Part shown: positions 55,212-64,000 of the stretch, one piece after another
Position numbering within the stretch: position 1 is the stretch's first letter
How the letters are laid out: the number at the start of each line of letters is the position of its first letter
DNA from: Campylobacter cuniculorum DSM 23162 = LMG 24588
GTDB taxonomy: Bacteria; Campylobacterota; Campylobacteria; Campylobacterales; Campylobacteraceae
NCBI RefSeq assembly: GCF_002104335.1
Contig: NZ_CP020867.1
Location: forward strand, 62,001 to 126,000
Reading direction: 5' to 3'
DNA: 64,000 nucleotides
The notes under the pieces: generated by a model
What the model saw: the letters and a program-made list of their open reading frames with translations, nothing else
Told to the model about the DNA's origin: nothing
Database searches by the model: none
Program-made: the position numbers and the translations under genes

Positions 55212-56190
55212 CTAAAATGCGTAATTATAGTTGGGATTGTATCGTGAATTATACCCACAAGCGTAACTTCGGGTAATTCCTACCCTAGATTTATCTAATT
55301 TGATTTTATATCTATCATCGATTATGCCTAGTGCATAGTTTCTTATATTTATACTAGCATTCAAATCTCTATTGTGTTTAATAAGACAATTAGGACAAGT
55401 AAAGCTTCTAATATGAAGTGGCTTTTACCTGTATTAGTGCCACAATGACTACAGATTTGAGAACTAGGGAAAAACTTATCAATTTGTATTAGTGTTTTGC
55501 CTTTGTTTTCAGCTTTGTATCTTAGCAAGTTAATAAATTTACTCCAACTAGCATTAGTAATAGATTTAGATAAATGTTTGTTTTTAATTAATCCTTTGAT
55601 ATTTAGATTTTCAATCGCTATAAAATCATATAAATTTGTGATTTCATCGCTTATCTTATGCAAATAATCATCTTTTTAGCTCTTGTAATTTTTTGATGAG
55701 CTTTAACTACTTTTAGTTTAGCTTTTATTCTATTATTTGAGCCTTTTTGTTTTTTGCTAAGTTGTCTTTGAAGTTTTATGAGCTTGTTTTTTTTATCTTG
55801 TAAAAATTTGTGATTTTTATAAATTACACTATCACTTCTAATGATAAGATTTTCTAAATCCATATCTAAACCAACAGGATTTTTATTACTTTTGGCTTAG
55901 GTAAAGTTTTATTGTTTTCATAATTAATTACAATATAGTATTCATCAACTATTTTTGAAATAAAGGCTTGTTTTATTATGTAATTACTATCAAGTTTTCT
56001 ATGGATTTTAGCTTTTATACCTTCTGTAAATTTTGGAATATAAACTTTTTTGTCATCTAGCTTAATATTTTGCACAATAGAATAACTTTGCCTTGCATTT
56101 TTCTTTGACTTGAAATTTGGGTATTTTGTTCTTTTGGCAAAGAAATTATCAAATGCAGTTACAAGTTGTCTTAAATATTTTTAAATCATA
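55212..56190 (-). pseudogene. Decayed TnpB (IS200/IS605-type accessory nuclease)
   Basis: Read across frameshifts on the minus strand, the sequence gives a TnpB from about the KYLRQLVTAFDNFFAK region to the end. It has FKSKKNARQSYS, VGLDMDLENLI (first catalytic Asp), FIAIENLNIKGL (catalytic Glu), ICSHCGT and FTCPNC (zinc ribbon), and HNRDLNASINI (last Asp). I see three frameshifts (near 55870, 55665 and 55410) and loss of the N-terminus with an in-frame TAA near 56186. No intact tnpA is nearby. It is inactive as it stands. Confidence 0.85.
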
Positions 56191-56213
56191 TCAAATTTTT
56201 ACAAACAATATTA

Positions 56214-56403
56214 TTATTCACACTTGTAAGTACTTTTTTCAAGCTTTCTTTCTATTTCTTTTTTCGTTTTTTCAATGGACTCATTAATCCTTTAAGCACT
56301 GAGAATGGAGCAAACTGTGCTGCTCTTTTTCTAGTGGCATAGGAGGATATTTTGTAGATTTTTTATATTCTATGTTGATAATGTCATTATAATCACTAGG
56401 CAT
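56214..56403 (-). pseudogene. YolD-like gene relic with frameshifts
   Basis: Behind a strong AGGAGG, an ATG at 56403 opens MPSDYNDIINIEYKKSTKYP. A one-base loss then shifts the frame; the next frame gives RAAQFAPFSVLKGL, the mark of YolD-like proteins, and a third gives ESIEKTKKEIERKL. YolD genes usually lie behind Y-family DNA polymerase genes on mobile elements. That is also the case here. Confidence 0.65.
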
Positions 56404-56506
56404 TGTGTCCTCCTATTTGAGAATTAATTTGTATATCATTTTCTAAACTTGAAGCTTTAATTATAAAATTCTTTCCAAATTTATTAATAATTGCAAGTCT
56501 CGTATC
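56396..56506 (-). pseudogene. C-terminal tail of a Y-family (UmuC-like) DNA polymerase
   Basis: The minus strand reads FGKNFIIKASSL and then INSQIGGHNA before TAG. The ending QIGGH is typical of Firmicute/plasmid UmuC-type polymerases and overlaps the YolD start, as in intact loci. The rest of the gene is missing, with a hairpin at its broken edge. Confidence 0.55.
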
Positions 56507-56784
56507 CCCTGCTTTTGCAGGGCTTAGAACAATCCCTTTGGCTTAACAAACAAACTTTTAACTAAGCTTCTCTCCTTTCTATTGAATTTCTATGTTGTTT
56601 TATATTTTTAATATTTGCACCAAATAAAAATGAAGGTACAAAAAACAAAGTGCTAAGGAATAAAAAGTAAAATCTTTTCATAAACTTTTAAAGAAGTTAA
56701 AGAGTTTGTTTAGTATAATTGCATTAAGGGTTTTGCCACAAGGCTGCAACCCTGCGGCATAATCACGCCCTAGAAAGGGAGTGA
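56507..56784. other. Structured DNA with three hairpins between the relics and tssL
   Basis: Three stem-loops: CCCTGC-TTTT-GCAGGG (56507-56522); TGCCACAAGG... at 56734-56759, which pairs completely, counting G-U, only as minus-strand RNA; and TCACGCCC...GGGAGTGA (56763-56784). They resemble the terminal hairpins or guide-RNA scaffold of IS200/IS605-type elements. A 39-codon frame with a signal-peptide look (56562-56681, minus, MKRFYFLFLSTLFFVPSFLF) lies between, but has no ribosome binding site. 56785-56976 is plain AT-rich DNA. Confidence 0.4.
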
Positions 56785-56976
56785 ACTATATAACACGACT
56801 CATATTATAATTATACTAATTTGCATAATTACTGTATTAAATAATGATAAAGCTTGTTTTTCATATATTATTTTATCCTTTATGGTTTGCATTTGATTTT
56901 TTATTCTAGCAGTAAAACAATTTTTATTCAATTTTACTCATAACAAATAAATTGATATTTAAAAAATTTAATATCT

Positions 56977-57750
56977 TTATTCTATATGTGTTAAATTTTT
57001 TATCAATACAGATATATTATTATCCACTTTAAGATTATTAGTTTCTAAATTAAAAATTGCATAGCTTAATACTCCTAATATAATCAATACTGGAACAATG
57101 ATAATAAGTTTTTTAAAATACAATCTTATAAATTTTTGCCAAATATTTTCTTTTAAACCAGTTTTATATGCTTTATTAAAAGCTAGATCTTCTTCCATCT
57201 TATAAACCGGTCTTAAAGATGTGGCAATATTATTGCAAAAATGGATTATTTTTTCATCTCTATCCTTGACTTCATTATATTTTCCTTTATAACCAAGAAT
57301 TAAACAAGCATAAATAAATTCCAAAAAATCTTTAAACTTAAAAGGATTATTAATCCAAGATGATGCAATATCATAAAAATTATTTCCACCTAATGTTTCA
57401 TCAAATAATCTTACAGTTAGAGTATTGTGAGCCCAAAAATTGATAAAAAGTTCATTTTTCATTAAACTTTCATCTATAAAGACACAAAGACAATATTTGA
57501 ATTTAATAATTTCTTTTTCATCATATTCTTTACATATACTTAATTTAGCGGTTATATCTAAAATTTTATTAATCAATGTTTCTCTAAGTTGATTAATATT
57601 ACTTGTATCCATAGAGCTTATTTTTGAAAGTCTATAAGAAAGCAAAAGCAACTCCAAAGAATAATCAATAATTTTATTGTTTTTTAAACCATCAAAATTT
57701 GAATCAAGAAGTAAGCTTAATGCCTTTTTTTCTCCATTTATTTCTTTCAT
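56977..57750 (-). CDS. tssL: T6SS membrane-complex protein TssL (DotU-like)
   Basis: A 257-residue inner-membrane subunit. A cytosolic helical domain (CLCVFIDESLM, ETLGGNNFYDI, LILGYKGKY) is followed by one C-terminal membrane segment (KLIIIVPVLIILGVLSYAI) and a very short periplasmic tail, as in DotU proteins. The start at 57750 overlaps the tssK stop (ATGA). It binds TssM and TssK. Confidence 0.92.
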   Translation of the reverse strand: MKEINGEKKALSLLLDSNFDGLKNNKIIDYSLELLLLSYRLSKISSMDTSNINQLRETLINKILDITAKLSICKEYDEKEIIKFKYCLCVFIDESLMKNELFINFWAHNTLTVRLFDETLGGNNFYDIASSWINNPFKFKDFLEFIYACLILGYKGKYNEVKDRDEKIIHFCNNIATSLRPVYKMEEDLAFNKAYKTGLKENIWQKFIRLYFKKLIIIVPVLIILGVLSYAIFNLETNNLKVDNNISVLIKNLTHIE

Positions 57751-59144
57751 TGAAATACCGCCCACATTATAATATCAGGGTTTTTTATATTGTTGGTCAA
57801 GTACATACTAATGATACTTTCATTTTTAAAATCTTTAAACAGTTGATCTCTTTTATCTATTTTATAATAAACATAACCATTTAAATAAGGAATACTAGAT
57901 GGAACATTAGGTACTTGATCTACATTTAAGCCCTTAAGCTGGGTTGCTACTATATTTTTAATTTTACTTTGCGTATGTATCTTGCTTTGAATTTTAAAAT
58001 TATTAAGTAGATATTCTGTAGTAACATCTGCACGGATTGCAAAATAAATTTCGGCATCCTCTAAAATTCCTGAATTATCAAAAATAAAATCATAAAAACC
58101 ATTACCATTAATACTAGTCTTAGCTATAAAATATTTAGGACTTGTGATTTTAGAAAATAACAATCTTAGATTATTCATCATATTTAAAAAAGTATTATAG
58201 AGATTATCGTGTTTATAAGGAATAAAATCTAAAAAAGATTCTTCGTTGCTAAAAGCTGCAAGCTCTCCTTGAAATTCTAAAAATTTTTCGTATAAAAATT
58301 CAGGATGTATTTTATCTTTTTTTGATAGATGTGAAAATATTAAATACCATTTTTTTAAAAGATTAAGAGATAAAAAAGTGCTAAAATCCAATGTATTTTT
58401 TGTTTGATCGATTCCTTTGAAAACATTAGATAGAACTTTTTTATGTTGATTGATTGAAAAAATGATTTCTTCTAAAAAGGATCTTATGGTAGATATTTTG
58501 CTGATATTTAAGCAAGTGGGTATAAAATCACTTTCTAATTCGATTTTTTTATTGATATCGATATTTTTAATTTTTGCAATTGGCAATTCAAGTTCATCAG
58601 GAGTTGAATTGCCTAAAATGCCGAGTTTTAATCTTAAACTAGCAAGAAGTAAATCTTTTTTCTCTTGTGTAAAAGTCAGATTTTCAAGTTCGTACTCATC
58701 TTCAATTTTGTCCATTGCATTGGATTTTGAATCATCATAATTTCTTAAAGCAATACTATTTCTAAGACATATATACTTTGAATTTGGAAAAGTATTTCTT
58801 AAAGACAAATCAGCAATATCAGTAACTCCGATAGGAATTTTTAATACCACAATTGAATCAATTAAAGATTCATAATTGATTTCAATAGGCTCAGGCAACA
58901 AATCTTGCTCAGGTGCATTAAAAATGCTTCCATCTTGTGCAATACCTGAAATTTTAGAAAGTGCAATTTTTCCTTGCAATAACATCTCTTGAGAAAATTC
59001 CAAGTCTATTATTCCATATAAATTACTATATATATTTATAGTTTTAAGATCTATATTTCTATTAAAAAATCTTTCTTGCTGCTCAAAATGGGTTTGTCCA
59101 ATATTAAGCCCATCAAACCAAGCAACTTTTAATTTATTTGCCAT
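57747..59144 (-). CDS. tssK: T6SS baseplate protein TssK
   Basis: A baseplate component of 465 residues that links the baseplate to the membrane complex. The N-terminus VAWFDGLNIGQTHFEQQERF fits the conserved TssK start. It is coupled to tssL downstream and lies nine bases from tssJ. Confidence 0.93.
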   Translation of the reverse strand: MANKLKVAWFDGLNIGQTHFEQQERFFNRNIDLKTINIYSNLYGIIDLEFSQEMLLQGKIALSKISGIAQDGSIFNAPEQDLLPEPIEINYESLIDSIVVLKIPIGVTDIADLSLRNTFPNSKYICLRNSIALRNYDDSKSNAMDKIEDEYELENLTFTQEKKDLLLASLRLKLGILGNSTPDELELPIAKIKNIDINKKIELESDFIPTCLNISKISTIRSFLEEIIFSINQHKKVLSNVFKGIDQTKNTLDFSTFLSLNLLKKWYLIFSHLSKKDKIHPEFLYEKFLEFQGELAAFSNEESFLDFIPYKHDNLYNTFLNMMNNLRLLFSKITSPKYFIAKTSINGNGFYDFIFDNSGILEDAEIYFAIRADVTTEYLLNNFKIQSKIHTQSKIKNIVATQLKGLNVDQVPNVPSSIPYLNGYVYYKIDKRDQLFKDFKNESIISMYLTNNIKNPDIIMWAVFQ

Positions 59145-59153
59145 ATATGATTC

Positions 59154-59600
59154 CTATTTAATTCTTTTGATACCTTCTTTGGATATTTCAAATTTTAAAT
59201 ACTTGTTCTTTCCAAACCCATTTGCATCTTCGGTCTTTGCCCATATTTTTGTTACTTTTTTTGTATTATTTGCAAATAATACAAGAACGCCTACATAAGG
59301 AACCTCTTCTTCATCTACTTTAACCGCGATAATATTGTCTTTAGGTGCAATTTGCGTTTTAATAGAATCAAGCTTATCTTTGCCCAATACCCCATCTTCT
59401 CTAGTAGCCAAATCTGTATCACTTGCTTCTTCAAATTTTTTAATATCCTTAAGTTGATATACAATAGCCGTAACAGGAACATCATCATATCTATTATTAA
59501 GATTGGAATTCTCTATATTATTTATCTTAACACTAACAACACTTGAGCAAGCACAAAAGAATAACGGCAATAAAAAAAATAAGCTTTTTTTACAAAACAT
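59154..59600 (-). CDS. tssJ: T6SS outer-membrane lipoprotein TssJ
   Basis: A 148-residue lipoprotein with lipobox FFCAC (Cys18), followed by a beta-sandwich-like domain (VPVTAIVYQLKD) as in TssJ. It anchors TssM to the outer membrane. First gene of tssJ-tssK-tssL, divergent from tssA. The upstream spacer holds AAAGGA and TATATT elements. Confidence 0.87.
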   Translation of the reverse strand: MFCKKSLFFLLPLFFCACSSVVSVKINNIENSNLNNRYDDVPVTAIVYQLKDIKKFEEASDTDLATREDGVLGKDKLDSIKTQIAPKDNIIAVKVDEEEVPYVGVLVLFANNTKKVTKIWAKTEDANGFGKNKYLKFEISKEGIKRIK

Positions 59601-59691
59601 AAAACCAAAGTATCCTTTCTATAATATATAATTTGTGATTAATTGAGTAAATTTTTTTAAAAAATTAACATAATATTTTTTAAAATTTAAT

Positions 59692-59715
59692 TATAATGAG
59701 GAAAATTTTTGGAGG
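59692..59715 (+). promoter_or_regulatory. Promoter and ribosome binding site of the tssA-F operon
   Basis: TATAAT (59692-59697) lies in a T-rich run; GGAGG (59711-59715) stands six bases before the tssA ATG. Predicted leader about 18 bases. Confidence 0.6.
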
Positions 59716-59721
59716 AATTAA

Positions 59722-60969
59722 ATGTTTTTTTGCGATCAATTGAAAAATAATTTAGATGAGCTACAAGAATTTCAGTTACTTGAAGATGAGATGTCAAAAT
59801 ATAAGACTTTAAATCATGAAAATATTTCTTGGGATAAAGTTTATCAATATTCTCAGTTTATATTATTGCATCATTCTTTAGATTTTAAAGTTTGTAACTA
59901 TTTTCTTTTATCGTGTTTCAATTTAAACAATGAAGAATGCTTTGAAAAGCTTTTGCTTCTTTTTCAACATTTAAAAAAACTTATGGATGAAAATAATGCT
60001 TATATATCAGCTCAAATGCGAAAAATTCAAATTTTTATTCAAAATTTTATTCAAGAATACAATAAAACAAAAGTGCTTGTATCATCTGAAATTATTAATC
60101 AATTTATTGCTTTATTTTCTGAATTTGAAAATTTACTATCTTGTAATTTTGCAAAAATTGAAATTGCTCAAGTTGCACCACAACTTCCAAAATCTCCTGT
60201 AGTCCAAGTATCTGTAAATATTAGAAGCGATAATATTAACTCTTTAAACGAGAGAGAATATAAAAATTTTTATCAAAAACTTGCATTTGAGCTTTTGGAA
60301 GAGGATGAAAATAATCTCAATATCTACGCTTTATTCACCCAAGCAATGTGGGGAAAAATCAGGTGCTTGCCTGAATGTAATAATGAAAAAATTACCAAAA
60401 TAAGAAAACCTGATGCGGATATAATTCGTATATTACTTTCTGATAAAGAAAATGATATAGAACATATTAAATGTTTTATGCATGAACTTATTTTAAATCC
60501 TTTTTGGATAGAGGGTGTGCAACTCTTTTGTGATTTTTTAGAGAAAAAGAAAAAAAATAAACAATTAGACATTCTTATAATATTAACAAGTGATTTTATT
60601 TCTAAATTTGATGCTATTGAACTTCTCCGTTTTCAAAATGGTGATTTTATCTGCAAAGAAGAAGTTTATAAATATTTTGTTAAACCCAAAGAAAATAAAA
60701 AAAGTTTTTTTTCAAGTAAAAAAACCGAAAAAGAACACACATTGCAAGATTTTGAGCAAATGATGATGAATATTGATAAAGAAAATTTTAATAATTCTAT
60801 TATGAATAATATTAATTCCTTGCTAGATATGGTAAAAATTTTTGAATCAAAAGGAATGAAAAAGAACTCTAAAATTTTAAATATATACTTAGTAGAGTTA
60901 ATGGAAAAAACTCTACTAAAAGATTATCTAGCCGAAGAATATGAAAACGCAAAAAATAAAATTAAATGA
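59722..60969 (+). CDS. tssA: T6SS protein TssA (ImpA-like)
   Basis: Guides sheath and tube assembly. The 415 residues have the N-terminal ImpA pattern (ISWDKVYQYSQFILLHHSLDFKV), a Gln/Pro-rich linker near residue 155, and a helical C-terminal half. It heads tssA-tssB-tssC-tssE-tssF. The gap to tssB is 67 bases. Confidence 0.85.
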   Translation: MFFCDQLKNNLDELQEFQLLEDEMSKYKTLNHENISWDKVYQYSQFILLHHSLDFKVCNYFLLSCFNLNNEECFEKLLLLFQHLKKLMDENNAYISAQMRKIQIFIQNFIQEYNKTKVLVSSEIINQFIALFSEFENLLSCNFAKIEIAQVAPQLPKSPVVQVSVNIRSDNINSLNEREYKNFYQKLAFELLEEDENNLNIYALFTQAMWGKIRCLPECNNEKITKIRKPDADIIRILLSDKENDIEHIKCFMHELILNPFWIEGVQLFCDFLEKKKKNKQLDILIILTSDFISKFDAIELLRFQNGDFICKEEVYKYFVKPKENKKSFFSSKKTEKEHTLQDFEQMMMNIDKENFNNSIMNNINSLLDMVKIFESKGMKKNSKILNIYLVELMEKTLLKDYLAEEYENAKNKIK

Positions 60970-61036
60970 TGCAAGATTAAATTTAGTAAATTTTAATATA
61001 ATTACTAAACTAAAATTTTGTTTTTAAGGATTTTAA

Positions 61037-61522
61037 ATGTCAGATGGATCTCATGCTCCAAAAGAGCGGATTAATATTACATATAAAGCTAAAACTAATG
61101 GACAAAATGAAGATGTAGAGCTGCCGTTAAAATTAATGGTAATGGCAAATTTAAAAGGAAAAAACGAAACTCCTTTAGAGGAAAGAGAAATTTTACAAAT
61201 TAATAAGATTAATTTTGATCAAGTTATGAGAAAACTCGATATAACAACAAGTTTTAGCGTAAAAAATACTCTTGGAACAGGAGCTGAAGAGCTTGATGTT
61301 AAGCTCAATATTGCTAGCATGAAGGATTTTTCTCCAGATAGCTTAGCTAAACAAATACCCGAGCTAAACAAATTATTGCGGCTAAGAGAAGCATTAATGG
61401 CTTTAAAAGGTCCTATGGGTAATATTCCTGATTTTAGAAAAGCTGTTTTAGAAGCGTTAAAAAATGAAAAAACTAAAGAAAAATTACTTTTAGAAATTAA
61501 ACAAGAAGAACAAGGAAATTAA
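61037..61522 (+). CDS. tssB: T6SS sheath small subunit TssB
   Basis: The small subunit of the contractile sheath, 161 residues. Family patterns are ERINITYKAKT, VELPLKLMVMANLKG and the late LLRLREALMALKGPMGN. It ends one base before the tssC start. Confidence 0.96.
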   Translation: MSDGSHAPKERINITYKAKTNGQNEDVELPLKLMVMANLKGKNETPLEEREILQINKINFDQVMRKLDITTSFSVKNTLGTGAEELDVKLNIASMKDFSPDSLAKQIPELNKLLRLREALMALKGPMGNIPDFRKAVLEALKNEKTKEKLLLEIKQEEQGN

Positions 61523-61523
61523 G

Positions 61524-62978
61524 ATGGCAAATACTAAAGCAGTTGATACGCCAATTATTGAACAAATTATGGAGAAAAGCAAATACTCTAAAACTGATGA
61601 AAGTTATAGTATTGCTAAAAGAGGTGTTGCTGAATTTATTTCAGAGATTGTAAAAAGCGATAATGCTGAAGAAAAAATCAATAAATTTGCACTTGATGAA
61701 ATGATAGCCCATATTGACCATTTACTCTCAAAACAAATGGATGAAGTTTTACATAATGAAGAATTTCAAAAACTCGAATCTACTTGGCGTGGACTTAGAT
61801 TTCTAGTTGAAAGAACTGATTTTAATGAAAATATAAAAATTGATCTGTTTGATATAACAAAAGAAGAAGCTTTGGAAGATTTTGAAAATAATCCAGACAT
61901 CACACAAAGCGTTATTTATAAAAATATATATTCTTCAGAATATGGACAATTTGGAGGAGAGCCTGTAGGAGCAATCATTGGAGATTATCAACTTGGATCA
62001 GCAAGTCCTGATATGACTTTTTTAAATAAAATGGCTAGTATTGCGGCTATGAGTCATTCTCCCTTTTTAACATCTTTTGGACCAAAGTTTTTTGGGTTTG
62101 ATGATTATTCTGAACTTGCAAATATTCAAGATTTACAAGGTTTGCTAGAGGGGCCTCAATATACAAGATGGAGAACTTTTAGAGAAAATGAAGACTCTAA
62201 ATATACAGGCTTACTAGTGACAAGATTTTTAGCAAGAAGCCCTTATGACCCTGAAGAAAATCCTATTAAAAGCTTCAACTATAAAGAAAATGTTCATGCT
62301 TCACATAATCATTTATTGTGGGCTAATTCTTCATATACTTTTTGTACAAGATTAACAGAAAGCTTTGCTAAATATAGATGGTGTGGAAATATTATAGGAC
62401 CAAAAAGCGGAGGAACTGTTAAGGATCTGCCTACTTATCTTTATGAAAATTTTGGAACTATACAATCAAAAATACCTACAGAGGTTTTGATTACAGATAG
62501 GAGAGAATATGAACTTGCTGAAGCAGGTTTTATAACTTTAACACTAAGAAGAGATAGCAACAATGCAGCATTTTTTTCAGCAAATTCTCCATTAAAGCCA
62601 AAAATATTTCAAAATACCCCAGAAGGCAAAGAAGCTGAAACAAATTATAGACTAGGAACTCAGCTTCCATATATCTTTTTAATCTCAAGATTGGCACACT
62701 ATTTAAAGGTTTTACAACGAGAAGAAATAGGGAGCTGGAAAGAAAGAAGCGATATTGAAAATGGTCTTAATGAATGGATTAGACAATATATTTCTGATCA
62801 AGAAAATCCACCTTCTGAAGTAAGAAGTCGTCGTCCGTTTAGAGCAGCACAAGTGAAAGTTGATGATATACCAGGAGAGCCAGGGTGGTATAAAATAGGA
62901 CTAAGTGTCCGACCTCATTTTAAATATATGGGTGGTAATTTTGAACTTTCTTTAGTAGGAAAATTAGATAAGGAATAA
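61524..62978 (+). CDS. tssC: T6SS sheath large subunit TssC
   Basis: The large sheath subunit, 484 residues. It shows the conserved LESTWRGLRFLVERTDF, GEPVGAIIGDYQ, the SPFLTSFGPKFF region and the C-terminal GWYKIGLSVRPHFKYMG. Together with TssB it forms the helical sheath that drives the tube. Confidence 0.97.
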   Translation: MANTKAVDTPIIEQIMEKSKYSKTDESYSIAKRGVAEFISEIVKSDNAEEKINKFALDEMIAHIDHLLSKQMDEVLHNEEFQKLESTWRGLRFLVERTDFNENIKIDLFDITKEEALEDFENNPDITQSVIYKNIYSSEYGQFGGEPVGAIIGDYQLGSASPDMTFLNKMASIAAMSHSPFLTSFGPKFFGFDDYSELANIQDLQGLLEGPQYTRWRTFRENEDSKYTGLLVTRFLARSPYDPEENPIKSFNYKENVHASHNHLLWANSSYTFCTRLTESFAKYRWCGNIIGPKSGGTVKDLPTYLYENFGTIQSKIPTEVLITDRREYELAEAGFITLTLRRDSNNAAFFSANSPLKPKIFQNTPEGKEAETNYRLGTQLPYIFLISRLAHYLKVLQREEIGSWKERSDIENGLNEWIRQYISDQENPPSEVRSRRPFRAAQVKVDDIPGEPGWYKIGLSVRPHFKYMGGNFELSLVGKLDKE

Positions 62979-62980
62979 TA

Positions 62981-63373
62981 ATGTCCCTGCTAGATAAACT
63001 GATCCATAATTTAGACGAGCAAAACATTCATATTCCATTTTATCAAAATGATTTTGAAGATGTAAAAAACAATATAAAGGTTTTGCTCAATGCAAAAATT
63101 AATGATTGTTATGCTGTAAAAAATTTAGGAATGCCTAATATGGCTGATATTAATCTTAACTCTAATGAATTATGCGTATCAATGGCTAAGGAAATAAGAA
63201 AACTAATTGATAACTATGAAAAAAGAATATGTGTAGTTTCTATCACTTACGATAGCAATTTAAGTCCTTGGCAGCTTTCTTTTATTGTAAAATGTTTCTT
63301 TCGGAATGATCGTTTTAAAGAATTTAATATAGAAATCATCTTTAAAAACAATAGATATTGCGAGGTTAAATGA
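62981..63373 (+). CDS. tssE: T6SS baseplate protein TssE (gp25-like)
   Basis: A wedge component related to phage gp25, 130 residues. NLGMPNMADINL matches the gp25 core. The late region has an Arg/Phe-rich stretch. It is coupled to tssF by ATGA. Confidence 0.9.
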   Translation: MSLLDKLIHNLDEQNIHIPFYQNDFEDVKNNIKVLLNAKINDCYAVKNLGMPNMADINLNSNELCVSMAKEIRKLIDNYEKRICVVSITYDSNLSPWQLSFIVKCFFRNDRFKEFNIEIIFKNNRYCEVK

Positions 63374-64000
63374 AGGATAATATTTTTTATTATCAAAAAG
63401 AACTTGAATATCTCTATGAAAAAAGAGAGTATTTTATAAAAAATTATCCAAAGCTAACTCCGTTTTTAGCATATGATAGTAAAGATCCTGATATAGAAAG
63501 AATTATTGAAAATTTAGCTATTCTCAGTTCTAAAATTCATCAAGAGCTTGATGAAAATATACCACATATAGCAGAGTCTCTAATCAATATCATTTCCCCA
63601 AACTATACAAATCCTTTACCTTCTTTATGTATGCAAGAATTTAAATTTGAACAAAATAGTAAAGAAAATAATTTAATCATTCCTAAAGGAACTCTTATTA
63701 AATCAAAACCAATAGACAAATGTGTTTGTGAATTTAAAACAGTTTATGATGTTTATCTTTATCCTATCTCCATCAATGAAGTTTTTATATCTAGTAAAAA
63801 TCAAGATTATACTTTCAATTTAACTTTGCAAGTCAATAAAGCAGAAACAAAAATATGTGATTTGGGTTTAGAAAAAATTAATTTATATCTAGGCAATGAT
63901 ACTTATATGTCTAGCACTTTATTATTATACATGCATTCTTATTTAAAAGAATTAAAAATTCAAAGTTTAGATACCGATGAAGAATTTTTTCTTAATACCT
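63370..64000 (+). CDS. tssF: T6SS baseplate protein TssF, N-terminal part (runs off right edge)
   Basis: A baseplate wedge protein; 210 of about 570-600 codons are present. The start overlaps the tssE stop (ATGA). Conserved pieces are YYQKELEYLYEKREYF, the FLAYDSKDPDIERIIENLA region, and IPKGTLIKSKP. tssG and vgrG are expected beyond the window. Confidence 0.92.
   Translation, partial: MKDNIFYYQKELEYLYEKREYFIKNYPKLTPFLAYDSKDPDIERIIENLAILSSKIHQELDENIPHIAESLINIISPNYTNPLPSLCMQEFKFEQNSKENNLIIPKGTLIKSKPIDKCVCEFKTVYDVYLYPISINEVFISSKNQDYTFNLTLQVNKAETKICDLGLEKINLYLGNDTYMSSTLLLYMHSYLKELKIQSLDTDEEFFLNT

Noticed and set aside
56562-56681. 39-residue signal-peptide-like protein
   Set aside because: It has no ribosome binding site and lies among hairpins and gene relics. 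I kept it only as a remark in the structured region.
1-64000. CRISPR array
   Set aside because: No regularly spaced 24-40 base repeats with spacers were seen. Repeats found are single pairs inside genes or AT-rich spacers.

Overview
The window is chromosomal DNA of a thermotolerant Campylobacter close to C. jejuni/C. coli. The evidence is very AT-rich DNA, a clear cadF gene, and long blocks of C. jejuni-like gene order: nifJ-gph-cadF-rpsI-rplM; ahpC/fdxA; ndk-yceD-rpmF-plsX-fabH; map-murI-nlpC-nhaA-nhaA; folE-fliI; tig-clpP-def-comM-rmuC-nnr-purN; mobA-NFACT-cdsA-dxr-pgp1-tsaD-ctsG; flgB-flgC-fliE-pbpB. The flagellar promoters are also of epsilonproteobacterial type (sigma-54 for flgB, sigma-28 for a YjfB-like motility protein). 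The blocks themselves are ordinary housekeeping DNA.

Layout. 1-4941: pyruvate:flavodoxin oxidoreductase (cut by the window edge), a HAD phosphatase, the adhesin CadF and ribosomal proteins S9 and L13. 4942-9658: a spacer with a candidate small RNA, divergent ahpC and fdxA, then ndk through fabH. 9659-14881: a gene-poor spacer with a possible gene relic and a second candidate small RNA, then map, murI, a NlpC/P60 lipoprotein, two tandem NhaA antiporters and a small motility protein. 14901-24193: fliI and folE facing a long protein-quality-control, DNA-repair and metabolism operon. 24194-34580: an orphan HicB-like gene, mobA and the NFACT-to-ctsG operon, ending in two contingency genes with poly-G tracts of 10 and 9 bases. 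34710-35132: five tRNAs (Pro, His, Arg, Arg, Leu). 35837-38916: flgB, flgC, fliE and pbpB.

38917-64000 is a type VI secretion (T6SS) island placed directly behind pbpB. It starts with an effector/immunity array. One full-length lipase with a GHSLG elbow follows three shortened relatives, each broken at or just before the same RGTE motif, and each followed by a small membrane-anchored, probable immunity protein. A PAAR-like protein, a very large protein split by one in-frame stop codon, and a lipoprotein come next. The structural genes then run tagH and tssM (minus), hcp (plus), tssL-tssK-tssJ (minus) and tssA-tssB-tssC-tssE-tssF (plus, cut by the right edge). Between hcp and tssL lie about 1.8 kb of decayed mobile DNA: a tnpB with several frameshifts, a YolD-like relic and the tail of a Y-family DNA polymerase.

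The part most likely to hold something new is 38917-50111. It has the form of an effector locus where successive lipase copies lost their catalytic half while the linked immunity genes stayed open, next to a 1,240-codon cargo candidate interrupted once. All function calls come from reading the sequence and from remembered families. No database search was run.
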